Assembly: GCA_964519835.1 (NCBI GenBank)
Contig: CAZFLD010000001.1
Coordinates: forward strand, 62,001 to 126,000
Length of the DNA stretch: 64,000 nt
Source: CAZFLD01 sp964519835
GTDB lineage: Bacteria; Spirochaetota; Spirochaetia; DSM-27196; CAZFLD01
Direction of reading: 5' to 3'
The position numbers and the translations under genes were made by a program. The notes under the pieces were generated by a model. That model did not search any database. It saw nothing but the letters and a program-made list of their open reading frames with translations, and was not told the DNA's origin. Every line of letters starts with the position of its first letter. Within the stretch, counting starts at the first letter, position 1. This document shows positions 1-8,139 of the stretch, one piece after another.

Positions 1-1
1 C

Positions 2-700
2 GGACTCTTCACCGCCGGCACGGGTAGTCCCCCGTCCGCGGGCGCGGGTGTCGCGCGAGCGGTTGTTAACTTGCCCGTATCGATCGTCACGGGAGTCGCC
101 GTGGGAGTTATCATCGGATTACTCCTCTCGTGGTTCCTGAGTCGCCATTACCAACGTATCCGGGCGACGGAGAAGGCGCTGCTTTTGGTCATGGTGAGCC
201 TGTTGATTGTCGAGCTCGGCACGGTCGCACCGGTGGCGTCGCTGCTCGCGGTCATGACGGTGGGTTTTATCCTCCTCGAGCGCGCCGAGCATGTGGCGCA
301 CGAGATGGCGAGCAAGCTCTCCAAGCTGTGGGTGCCGGCGGAGATCGTGCTCTTTGTGCTGATAGGGCTCGCGGTCGATCTCCCGACCGCGGCACGAGCC
401 GGCCTGCCGGGTCTGGGCGTGATCGGCGTCGGCCTCGTCGGGCGGAGCATTGGGGTCCTCGCTTCCGTGCTTCCGGACCGTCGGCTGAACGCGAAGGAGC
501 GGCTGTTTGCACTCATCGCGTACACGCCGAAGGCAACCGTCCAGGCTGCGCTCGGCGCGATCCCGCTTGCCGCCGGACTACCTGCGGGGGCCGAGATTCT
601 CGCGGTGTCGGTTCTTGCGATCATCGTGACAGCGCCGCTCGGGCTGCTGCTGATCCGCGGGCTCGGGCCGCGCCTGCTCGGCTATGACAGCGCGCCGTAG
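2..700 (+). CDS. Cation:proton antiporter, C-terminal part (5' end outside window)
   Basis: The reading frame is open to the left edge, so this is the C-terminal ~230 residues of a polytopic inner-membrane protein. The visible part has about six hydrophobic segments separated by short polar loops. Near the C-terminus it has a YTPKATVQAALGAIP stretch, which I associate with NhaP-type Na+(K+)/H+ antiporters of the CPA1 superfamily. The likely role is exchange of monovalent cations for protons, in pH or salt homeostasis. The TTG at 71 falls inside a membrane segment and is not a plausible start. There is no neighbouring subunit gene. Substrate ion and exact subfamily cannot be judged from this fragment. 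Confidence 0.75.
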   Translation, partial: GLFTAGTGSPPSAGAGVARAVVNLPVSIVTGVAVGVIIGLLLSWFLSRHYQRIRATEKALLLVMVSLLIVELGTVAPVASLLAVMTVGFILLERAEHVAHEMASKLSKLWVPAEIVLFVLIGLAVDLPTAARAGLPGLGVIGVGLVGRSIGVLASVLPDRRLNAKERLFALIAYTPKATVQAALGAIPLAAGLPAGAEILAVSVLAIIVTAPLGLLLIRGLGPRLLGYDSAP

Positions 701-769
701 TGCTCTATCTGCCAATAAGAAGGAATTGTCGCTGTCCGAGGGACGGTGAGGACCTACACGATAACGCCA

Positions 770-823
770 CCTGTGTCCTGTGTCCTGTGTCCTGTGTCCG
801 GGTACGGTGTCCGGGTACGGTGT
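770..823. repeat. Two adjacent short tandem repeats in the intergenic gap
   Basis: Four perfect copies of the heptamer CCTGTGT (770-797) are followed directly by two perfect copies of CCGGGTACGGTGT (798-823). They fill part of the 200-base gap between the antiporter and the caspase-like gene. No open frame uses them. They look like slippage-prone minisatellite DNA, like the other intergenic arrays in this window. Confidence 0.9.
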
Positions 824-887
824 TGTGCGCTGATACGTCTATCCGCCTGGTCGACAAATCCTCATAGAGTAACAACACACTTTGGTG

Positions 888-893
888 TATACT
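888..893 (+). promoter_or_regulatory. -10 box TATACT seven bases before ATG (leaderless candidate)
   Basis: TATACT ends seven bases before the ATG at 901, and no Shine-Dalgarno lies between. A transcript starting at the usual distance from this box would begin at or next to the start codon. No good -35 hexamer is seen at 16-18 bases. The same arrangement recurs at other genes in the window. Confidence 0.5.
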
Positions 894-900
894 CGTTACT

Positions 901-3447
901 ATGCGACGGCTTGTTTTTCTCCTGGTGATTGTATCGATGGGAAGCGGCCTCTTCGCGCAATCCGGGCCCGTAGGTTCGGAGCCTCGAACGGCACTAATCG
1001 TCGGGAACTCACGCTACGAATACTTTGGATCACTGGCCAATCCCGCAAATGACGCTCGGGACGTTGGTCGCGCGCTGGAAAACCTCGGTTTTGACGTAAC
1101 AACGCTCCTCGACGCTACGGAGCGGGACATGATCCGCGCCGTCCGCGACTTTGGCGACGCGCTCACGGCAAACCAGGGCATTGGGCTCTTTTTCTACGCG
1201 GGTCACGGCATTGAGGCGAAGGGCAAAAACTACCTCATCCCCGTGGATGCCGATATTCGTGCCGAAGACGAGGTAGCCTATTCTTCTATCGAGCTGGACC
1301 TCGTCCTCTCCAAGATGGAAACGGCCCGCAATCCCACCAACATCATTATTCTCGATGCGTGCCGGGACAATCCACTTCCGGCCTCGGTGCGAAGCACCGG
1401 AAGTCGGGGCCTCACGGTTGTGGAAGCTCCCACTGGTTCACTTATCGTCTATGCAACGCAGCCGGGAAACACCGCCGCCGACGGCAGCGGACGAAACAGC
1501 CCCTTTACGGAGTCGTTCCTCGCACACGTGGACAGTCCTGACACGGACATCGAGCTGATGTTTCGAAACGTGCGGAGCGGTGTGATGCAATCCACCGCCA
1601 ACCAGCAGGTACCGTGGACCAACTCGTCCCTCACGCGCTCGGTTATTCTCAACCCAGGCCGGTCAACGATCCCCGGCGACGGCACCACCGGCCGCGAAGG
1701 AACCGTCGACTCGAACGGGACCGGCGACCGCACGGGCGGACCTACCGTCACGGTCACGCCGGAGAGGCGGCCGCGAATGACCGTCGTTGCCGAGTACGGG
1801 ACCGTTGTCGTCGACACGCTTTCCGCCGGTGACATTTTCCTTAACGGCGAGTTTCTCGGAAGCATTGCCGCCAACACCCGGGCCACACTCTCTGACGTTG
1901 AAGCCGGCAGTCACGTGCTCGAGGTTCGCTACGAAGACGAGGTCGAGGCGCGCGAGGTGGAGCTGGCAGGGGGCGAAACGGTCGCGGTGCGATTTACGTG
2001 GGCGGAGTCGGCGGTGGCCACGAGCGACGGCCGAGACGGAACCCGCATGGCCGAGAGTCCGGTCGCGACCAATCGAGCCGAGACACGGGACGATGATACG
2101 ACGCTGGCGATAGGTTCCTCACTTCGATCATCGCTGGATTCTTCTGACGAAGGGTACGCTGGTCGCGGCCGCGTCGAGTGGCGCAGCCTTCTACTGGGTG
2201 CCGGCGAGGCGGCTTCCGTGGCCCTGTCGTCCGACGAGTTCGATACGTTTCTTGTGATTCGCTACCCCGATGGGCGAGAAGTCACCAACGACGACGCCGA
2301 CGGCACCAACTCGCAAGTGTCCGTTGTTGCCGAGCAACAGACGGTGTTTGAAGTCGGCGCGACGTCGTACGCCGACGCAGCCTACGGAGACTACCGGCTC
2401 GAGGTGCGCCGCACCACGGTTGAAACGCTTACGCCCGGTAGAGTGGTGACGGGCAGCTACAACGGCGAGACGGTCATGTACACGCTTCAGGGAAGATGGG
2501 GTGATCGCTTTGCGATCTCACTCTCCTCGGGCGATTTCGACACCATCCTCGAGATCGATGGTCCCGGCAGTCAAATCCTTTACAACGACGATCACGGAGG
2601 CGGCCTAAACTCGTTCCTCGAGCTCGAATTTGACCAGTCCGGCTCGGCCCTTGTTTCCGTCCGCGGCTACAACACCGGCCGGTACAGCCTAGAAGTTCGC
2701 ACTGCCGGCGGGATCGCCGATCGTGGAGCTCCGGCGGCCACCGCGCCCCTGTTGGAGGCCGGTGACTCGGTCTCCGGCGAGATTACGGCTCTGTCGCCGA
2801 GTTCCGACGCAGGCTCGTACGAGCCGTTCCGGTTCGAGGCGACCTCCGGCGATAGGATGGTTGTTACCCAAAGGTCCGACGAGTTTGACAGCTACCTGCG
2901 TATTCTCGCGCCAAATGGCGATGTCTACGAAGACGACGACGGTGCCGGAAACCTTGACTCGCAGGTTGAGTTCACCGCGCCCACGACAGGCTTGTACGAA
3001 GTGCGTGTGGGCAGTTACTTTGGCGGGAGCGTCGGTCGGTTTACATTAACTGTCGAGGGGTCGTTGGGCGGCGGCCGCTCTCCAGGAGCCGACGCCGGTC
3101 GACGGGCTGATTCAGGCGCTTCCTCCGGCGGAGTCATCTACTCGCAGAGAGGGTCTCTTACGTCCTCCGATCTTGTTGCGGACGACGGGTCGTACTATGA
3201 GGTGCTCGAATTCGAGGTTCCTTCCTCGGGCAGCGTGGTGATTGATGTCCGGTCGAGCGATTTTGACGCCTATGCGATTCTTTTTGATGGAGACGGCAAC
3301 GATCTCGAGGCCGACGACGACAGTGGCGGCGGCACCAATCCCCGCATAGAGCGGCGCCTCACGCGCGGCTGGTATAGCCTTATCGTCAACTCGTTCTTCG
3401 AGGGAGAAACCGGCAGCTACGAGGTTTTGGTTTCCGAGGCGGACTAA
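901..3447 (+). CDS. Secreted caspase-family (C14) protein with PEGA and four PPC-like domains
   Basis: 848 residues. An N-terminal signal peptide (residues 1-20) ends in LFAQ and could be a Sec or lipoprotein-like signal without the cysteine. A caspase/metacaspase p20-like domain (about 28-250) has the catalytic pair His102 (YAGHG) and Cys154 (DACRDNP). After a Thr/Gly-rich linker comes a PEGA-type beta-domain (about 293-370). Four pre-peptidase C-terminal-like beta-sandwich repeats follow (about 400-507, 507-600, 613-720, 743-848), each with a D/S-[ED]-FD signature. The layout predicts an exported cysteine peptidase specific for basic or acidic P1 residues, as in family C14, held at the envelope by its beta domains. 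The start is the ATG right before the signal peptide. It is monocistronic. The substrate is unknown. Confidence 0.85.
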   Translation: MRRLVFLLVIVSMGSGLFAQSGPVGSEPRTALIVGNSRYEYFGSLANPANDARDVGRALENLGFDVTTLLDATERDMIRAVRDFGDALTANQGIGLFFYAGHGIEAKGKNYLIPVDADIRAEDEVAYSSIELDLVLSKMETARNPTNIIILDACRDNPLPASVRSTGSRGLTVVEAPTGSLIVYATQPGNTAADGSGRNSPFTESFLAHVDSPDTDIELMFRNVRSGVMQSTANQQVPWTNSSLTRSVILNPGRSTIPGDGTTGREGTVDSNGTGDRTGGPTVTVTPERRPRMTVVAEYGTVVVDTLSAGDIFLNGEFLGSIAANTRATLSDVEAGSHVLEVRYEDEVEAREVELAGGETVAVRFTWAESAVATSDGRDGTRMAESPVATNRAETRDDDTTLAIGSSLRSSLDSSDEGYAGRGRVEWRSLLLGAGEAASVALSSDEFDTFLVIRYPDGREVTNDDADGTNSQVSVVAEQQTVFEVGATSYADAAYGDYRLEVRRTTVETLTPGRVVTGSYNGETVMYTLQGRWGDRFAISLSSGDFDTILEIDGPGSQILYNDDHGGGLNSFLELEFDQSGSALVSVRGYNTGRYSLEVRTAGGIADRGAPAATAPLLEAGDSVSGEITALSPSSDAGSYEPFRFEATSGDRMVVTQRSDEFDSYLRILAPNGDVYEDDDGAGNLDSQVEFTAPTTGLYEVRVGSYFGGSVGRFTLTVEGSLGGGRSPGADAGRRADSGASSGGVIYSQRGSLTSSDLVADDGSYYEVLEFEVPSSGSVVIDVRSSDFDAYAILFDGDGNDLEADDDSGGGTNPRIERRLTRGWYSLIVNSFFEGETGSYEVLVSEAD

Positions 3448-3473
3448 CGTTTTGTATCAGCAGATAACCGACC

Positions 3474-3494
3474 CAACCGCGTAACCTGCGGTTG
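3474..3494 (+). terminator. Short hairpin downstream of the caspase-like gene
   Basis: A 7-bp perfect stem, CAACCGC/GCGGTTG, with a 7-base loop lies 27 bases after the stop codon. There is no T-run, so intrinsic termination is only possible. The rest of 3495-3590 is GC-rich with further weak inverted repeats. Confidence 0.35.
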
Positions 3495-3592
3495 CGCGTA
3501 GCTGAGCCGGAGACCTGACTTGTCGAGCGGCCGGCGCGGTTAGCCGCCGATCCGGATGAGTCCGGCCATTCCGGGAACATAGTTACGGCCCC

Positions 3593-3621
3593 TTGACGGC
3601 ACGTTCCGTTCTGATTATATA
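3593..3621 (+). promoter_or_regulatory. Strong sigma70-like promoter TTGACG-17-TATATA
   Basis: TTGACG at 3593-3598 and TATATA at 3616-3621 are separated by exactly 17 bases. They sit in an unusually AT-rich patch (3613-3640) for this GC-rich genome. It would drive the CoA-disulfide-reductase-like gene with a leader of about 25 bases carrying an AGAGGTG Shine-Dalgarno. Confidence 0.7.
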
Positions 3622-3652
3622 TATAGAAAAATATATATAAGAGGTGAACGAA

Positions 3653-5677
3653 TTGCGCGATTTGCTGATCATAGGGGGTGTCGCGGCGGGCGCAACCGCC
3701 GCCGCCCGCGCCAGACGACTTAACGGAGACATCAATATTACCCTGCTCGAAGCCGGAGAGGACGTGTCCTTTGCCAACTGCGGGCTTCCGTACTACATCG
3801 GCGGCGACGTCGCGTATCGGTCATCGTTGCTCCTGGCAAGCCCGAGCACCTTTTTTGACCAGTACCGCGTAGATGTCCACGTCAACACGGAGGCCGTTCG
3901 GCTCGACCGCGAAAAGAAGATGGTGGTCGCAAAAAACAGAAAAACCGGCGAAGAAAGTGAGTTTCGCTACGACACTCTTATCCTCGCACAAGGGGGAAAG
4001 CCGATTGTTCCACCTTTGCCGGGCGTGGAGAGAGACCATGTTTTCCAGCTTTGGACCCTCGCGGACATGGACGCAATAGACTTGTTTATAAACGAGAGGA
4101 GCCCGGAGACCGCAGTGGTCGTAGGCGGCGGCTTTATCGGCTTGGAAATGGTTGAGGCGTTGGCAAAGCGTGGTCTCAAGGTAGAGTTGGTGGAGCGCCT
4201 GCCCCACGTTATGCCCAACTTAGAAGCAGAGTTTGCCGGTTTTTTGACAAAGGAGCTCCTTGACTACGGGGTGAAGGTGCACACCGGTGTGGCACTGCAG
4301 ACGATTGGTGACGGTGACGTCGTTTTGGACGATGGGCAGTGCCTGAACGCGGACATGGTGATTGTGTCGGTGGGGGTCAAGCCGACACTTACGCTTGCCA
4401 AGGAGGCCGGGTTGGCCACCGGACCTATGGGCGGACTCAAAGTCGACAACAGTCTTCGCACCACGGATCCTGCGATTTTCGCCGCGGGCGACATGGTGGA
4501 AGTAGCGCACGGGGTTAGCGGCGCCGCATCTCGTATACCGCTTGCCGGACCCGCCAATCGGCAGGGACGCATCGCGGCGGAGAATGCATTAGGTGGAGAG
4601 AAAAAGTATCAGGGAACGCTCGGGACGTCGGTAGTTAAGGTCTTTGGGGCGGTTACAGCGTCCACCGGCCTCAGTCTCGAGGCGGCTCGAGAGGCGGGTA
4701 TCGCCGCGGACGCCGTCGTGGTGCACAAAGTCAGTCACACCGCCTACTATCCGGGATCCGAAAACGTCGGCCTGATGCTGGTGTATTCTACTGAGGACCA
4801 CAAGGTCCTGGGGGCCCAGGCCTGTGGACGGGTCGGCGTTGAGAAGCGGATCGACGTGGTTGCCACGGCCATCGCGGGCGGCCTGACGGTGGATAATCTC
4901 GAGGAACTCGATCTCGCCTACGCACCTCCCTTTAATAGCCCAAACGGACCGGTAAACATGGCGGCATTTACGGCGATGAACAAGATTAACGGCTTTAGTC
5001 CCTCGATTCCGGCCATGGACGTCGACGACTATGTGCAATCCAGCCGCCCTGCGGTAATCGACCTGCGCGACCCCCTCTCCTTTCACCGCGCCAATATCGA
5101 GGGGAGCAACAACATAAGCCACAACGAGCTTCGCGATGCCCTTGGCGAGCTGCGAAAGGATATGAGCTATCTTCTTATCAGCGAAGACGGGCAAAAAGGA
5201 CATGTGGCACTGCGTATGCTCAAAAACGCCGGCATTAAAAAGGTTCACAATCTTTCCGGTGGCTATCTTTCCCTGGAGCGTCATGCGCGCGCTGTAGGCT
5301 ACAAAACGATTCGGGTCGGATTATTCAAGGTCGATGAGAGATCCGTGGACGACCTCGAAGCCGAAAAAAGTAGTGCCGGGCACGAAGCCGGCGCCCCCGG
5401 CAACGAGGAAATTGTCGAAGACTCACAGGAGAGACTTGTTATCGACGTGCGCACACCGATGGAGTATGAGATGGGCGCCTACCCCGGAGCGGTCAACATT
5501 CCGTTGGACGACCTTATGGATCGGGTCGACGAGGTCGGCGACAAAGACCGCGAGATCATCGTCTACTGTGCTTCCGGGGCGCGGTCGTCATACGCCCGTC
5601 GGCTGCTCGACCGGCTGGGCTACACAAACGTGACAAACGGTGGCGGGCTCCACGACGTGCAGGCCTTGAATCCATAG
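3653..5677 (+). CDS. CoA-disulfide reductase-like FAD enzyme with two rhodanese domains
   Basis: 674 residues from TTG 3653, chosen because AGAGGTG lies seven bases upstream. This start puts the redox cysteine (SFANCGLPYY) at residue 43, its position in characterised CoA-disulfide reductases. A GTG at 3644 overlaps the Shine-Dalgarno. Domain order: FAD site (GGVAAGATAAARARRL), NAD(P)H site near residue 160 (VVVGGGFIGLEMVEAL), FAD site 2 (AAGDMVEV) and dimerisation domain to about 445. A rhodanese domain (about 455-555) has a catalytic loop that reads ISEDGQKG and lacks cysteine. A second rhodanese domain (about 585-674) has active Cys639 (CASGARS). Likely role: reduction of CoA disulfide, CoA persulfide or polysulfide with sulfane-sulfur handling. 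The exact substrate is inferred. Confidence 0.88.
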   Translation: MRDLLIIGGVAAGATAAARARRLNGDINITLLEAGEDVSFANCGLPYYIGGDVAYRSSLLLASPSTFFDQYRVDVHVNTEAVRLDREKKMVVAKNRKTGEESEFRYDTLILAQGGKPIVPPLPGVERDHVFQLWTLADMDAIDLFINERSPETAVVVGGGFIGLEMVEALAKRGLKVELVERLPHVMPNLEAEFAGFLTKELLDYGVKVHTGVALQTIGDGDVVLDDGQCLNADMVIVSVGVKPTLTLAKEAGLATGPMGGLKVDNSLRTTDPAIFAAGDMVEVAHGVSGAASRIPLAGPANRQGRIAAENALGGEKKYQGTLGTSVVKVFGAVTASTGLSLEAAREAGIAADAVVVHKVSHTAYYPGSENVGLMLVYSTEDHKVLGAQACGRVGVEKRIDVVATAIAGGLTVDNLEELDLAYAPPFNSPNGPVNMAAFTAMNKINGFSPSIPAMDVDDYVQSSRPAVIDLRDPLSFHRANIEGSNNISHNELRDALGELRKDMSYLLISEDGQKGHVALRMLKNAGIKKVHNLSGGYLSLERHARAVGYKTIRVGLFKVDERSVDDLEAEKSSAGHEAGAPGNEEIVEDSQERLVIDVRTPMEYEMGAYPGAVNIPLDDLMDRVDEVGDKDREIIVYCASGARSSYARRLLDRLGYTNVTNGGGLHDVQALNP

Positions 5678-5742
5678 ACCGGCGGACCTGTCCCCTTCGC
5701 CTATGGGCTCTGTCCGCGTCACACCATCAGGGGTCTTTCTGA

Positions 5743-5748
5743 TAGTAT
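5743..5748 (+). promoter_or_regulatory. -10-like box TAGTAT six bases before ettA ATG
   Basis: TAGTAT ends six bases before the ATG at 5755. There is no Shine-Dalgarno in the gap and no clear -35. It fits the leaderless pattern seen at several other first genes here. Confidence 0.4.
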
Positions 5749-5754
5749 CGACCA

Positions 5755-7437
5755 ATGGCAAAGACCGTCGACGACAAAAAAATCATCTTCTCCATGCATC
5801 GTGTGTCGCGCACGCGCGGCACCAAGGAAGTCCTCAAAGACATAACACTCGGCTTTTACTACGGCGCCAAAATCGGCGTCATCGGCCTCAACGGCTCGGG
5901 TAAGTCGACGCTGCTTGGTATCATGGCGGGAACAAACGAGGAGTACACCGGCGATATTGCCCGCGCACCAGGGTACTCAGTGGGTATGCTGGAGCAGGAG
6001 CCCGAGCTCACGGCCGGCGCCATGGTCATCGACGTTGTTAAGGAGGGGGCCCAGGAGATCGTCGACATGCTGGCGGAGTTTGACCGTATCAGCGAGGCAT
6101 ACGGCGACCCCGATGCCGACTACGACAAGCTCGGCGAGCAGCAGGCAAAGCTTCAGGAGCAGCTCGACGCGGTAGACGCCTGGAACCTCGACAGTCGACT
6201 CGAGCTTGCCATGGACGCACTGCGCTGTCCGCCTAGCGATGCCAACGTCGATGTGCTCTCCGGCGGTGAGCGCCGGCGCGTCGCCCTGTGCCGGCTTTTG
6301 TTGCGGCAACCGGACATTCTGCTCCTGGACGAGCCCACAAACCATCTGGACGCGGAAACGGTAGCGTGGCTGGAGAGGCACCTACGTGAGTATGCGGGCA
6401 CGGTCATCGCCGTTACCCACGACCGCTATTTTCTCGATAACGTGGCCGGCTGGATACTCGAGCTCGATCGGGGCGAGGGAATTCCGTGGAAGGGAAACTA
6501 CTCGGGCTGGCTCGAGCAAAAACAAGCGCGTCTGGCCCAGGAAGAGAAGGGCGAGTCGACGCGCCAAAAGACACTGCAGCGAGAGCTGGAATGGATCAAG
6601 ATGACGCCAAAGGCACGTCACGCGAAGTCCAAATCCCGCATCAACGATTACGAGAAGCTGCTCGCCGACGGCGGACGGGAGAGAGTTCGCGAAACCAAGT
6701 TGAGCATGCCCCCAGGACCGCGCCTGGGGAACATAGTCGTGGAGGCCGATGGCGTGACCAAGGCCTACGGCGAGAGACTCCTTTTCCACAACGTCTCGTT
6801 TGTCGTTCCGCCGGGCGCCGTCGTCGGCATTGTTGGTCCCAACGGTGCCGGCAAGACCACGCTGTTCCGGATGATCGTGGGCGAAGAGTCTCCGGATGAG
6901 GGCAGACTCCGTCTGGGCGAAACCGTACAGTACGCCTACGTGGACCAGAGCCGTGCGGACCTCGAGCGTGGTAAAACGGTATGGGAGCATATCTCGGGTG
7001 GTCACGAGACCATTAAGCTTGGCGAGAATCGAGAAGTACACTCACGAGCCTACTGCAGCTGGTTCAACTTCCAGGGCGGCGACCAACAAAAACGCGTTGG
7101 CGACCTATCCGGCGGCGAGCGAAATCGGTTGCATCTGGCGCTTGTGATCAAGGAGCCGTCGAACTTGCTGCTCCTCGATGAGCCCACCAACGACCTGGAC
7201 GTCAACACGCTGCGCTCTCTCGAGGAGGCGGTCGAAGAGTATGCCGGCTCCGCGATGGTGATCAGCCACGATCGCTGGTTCTTGGACCGTATCTGTACTC
7301 ACCTTATTGCCTTTGAAGAGGACGGGGTGTTTTGGTACGACGGAACGTGGAGCGAGTACGCGGAGTACCGAAAGCAAAAATACGGTTCCGCCGTCGACCG
7401 CCCGCATCGGTATGTTCACCGCAACCTGACGCGCTAA
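5755..7437 (+). CDS. ettA: ABC-F translational throttle ATPase EttA
   Basis: 560 residues, the usual EttA length, with two soluble ABC ATPase domains and no membrane segment. The first Walker A is GLNGSGKST (44-52), with signature LSGGERRRVA and Walker B LLLDEPTNHLD. The linker with the P-site tRNA-interaction motif follows. The second Walker A (GPNGAGKTT) is near residue 362, with signature LSGGERNRLH and LLLDEPTNDLD. EttA binds the ribosomal E site and gates the first elongation step according to ADP/ATP ratio. The N-terminal and second-domain sequences match EttA rather than Uup or YheS. It stands alone, converging with the DUF998 gene 15 bases away. Confidence 0.93.
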   Translation: MAKTVDDKKIIFSMHRVSRTRGTKEVLKDITLGFYYGAKIGVIGLNGSGKSTLLGIMAGTNEEYTGDIARAPGYSVGMLEQEPELTAGAMVIDVVKEGAQEIVDMLAEFDRISEAYGDPDADYDKLGEQQAKLQEQLDAVDAWNLDSRLELAMDALRCPPSDANVDVLSGGERRRVALCRLLLRQPDILLLDEPTNHLDAETVAWLERHLREYAGTVIAVTHDRYFLDNVAGWILELDRGEGIPWKGNYSGWLEQKQARLAQEEKGESTRQKTLQRELEWIKMTPKARHAKSKSRINDYEKLLADGGRERVRETKLSMPPGPRLGNIVVEADGVTKAYGERLLFHNVSFVVPPGAVVGIVGPNGAGKTTLFRMIVGEESPDEGRLRLGETVQYAYVDQSRADLERGKTVWEHISGGHETIKLGENREVHSRAYCSWFNFQGGDQQKRVGDLSGGERNRLHLALVIKEPSNLLLLDEPTNDLDVNTLRSLEEAVEEYAGSAMVISHDRWFLDRICTHLIAFEEDGVFWYDGTWSEYAEYRKQKYGSAVDRPHRYVHRNLTR

Positions 7438-7452
7438 CAAGAGCGCTTGCGC

Positions 7453-8139
7453 CTATGACCGCTTATGGCGAAGGATTCTTCTTTTCATCAAATACGCGGG
7501 CACAATCATACAGATAATTGCCGAGTAAGCGATGATTTTCTGTCCTGTTGCCTGAAGGATAAGCCCTTCCGCGGTTTCGTAGAGGTGATCTTGAAAGAGA
7601 AGCACCAGATAGGCTGCCAGGAGCAGGGCAAATACACCAAAGACTACGGCGATTCGATTGTCGGCAGCCGGTGTTGTAAGTGTGGCCACCAGGTGTAACA
7701 ACACGGCGATGAGAAACGCTATAAAAGCTGCATTCACGAAAATCCCGTGGACACCGAGTGTCAGGTTGGCCGGCGTCCAGGCGATGCCGATGAACGCAAT
7801 CCCCGAGAGCGTGCCGAACCCGGCGCCGGCCACTCCGGTGAGGCGTGCTACTCGAGACCCGGCGTAGGCGAGTCCGGCGGCCGTAAAGTAGCTGATAAGT
7901 CCCAGGCCCGCGACGGAAAGCGCAATAACAAACAGCACCGTGGAAGGCATGTTTGGAGTGCCGTCGAAAGTCACCGTCATGCCGAGCTCACTCAGAAAGT
8001 TGCGGAAAAACGAGTACCCATCGCCGCCGCCGGCGCGGGGAGTGCCCGAAAAGAGAAGCATGGCCACAAAGGTAAGTACAATAAACTGTGTGCCGGCGAC
8101 AATACTAAAGGCAAAGGGCCTGGCAGAAACGGGTCTCAA
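7453..8139 (-). CDS. DUF998-like membrane protein
   Basis: 228 residues with six predicted hydrophobic segments, the pattern of the DUF998 family of small polytopic membrane proteins. A conserved-looking FLSELGMTV stretch lies after the first segment and a short basic tail (KRRILRHKRS) ends the protein. The TTG start overlaps the stop of the upstream oxidoreductase gene by four bases (TTGA), so it is the last gene of the 12611-7453 operon and is probably translationally coupled. No function is established for the family. The membership call rests on segment pattern and motif memory only. Confidence 0.6.
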   Translation of the reverse strand: MRPVSARPFAFSIVAGTQFIVLTFVAMLLFSGTPRAGGGDGYSFFRNFLSELGMTVTFDGTPNMPSTVLFVIALSVAGLGLISYFTAAGLAYAGSRVARLTGVAGAGFGTLSGIAFIGIAWTPANLTLGVHGIFVNAAFIAFLIAVLLHLVATLTTPAADNRIAVVFGVFALLLAAYLVLLFQDHLYETAEGLILQATGQKIIAYSAIICMIVPAYLMKRRILRHKRS

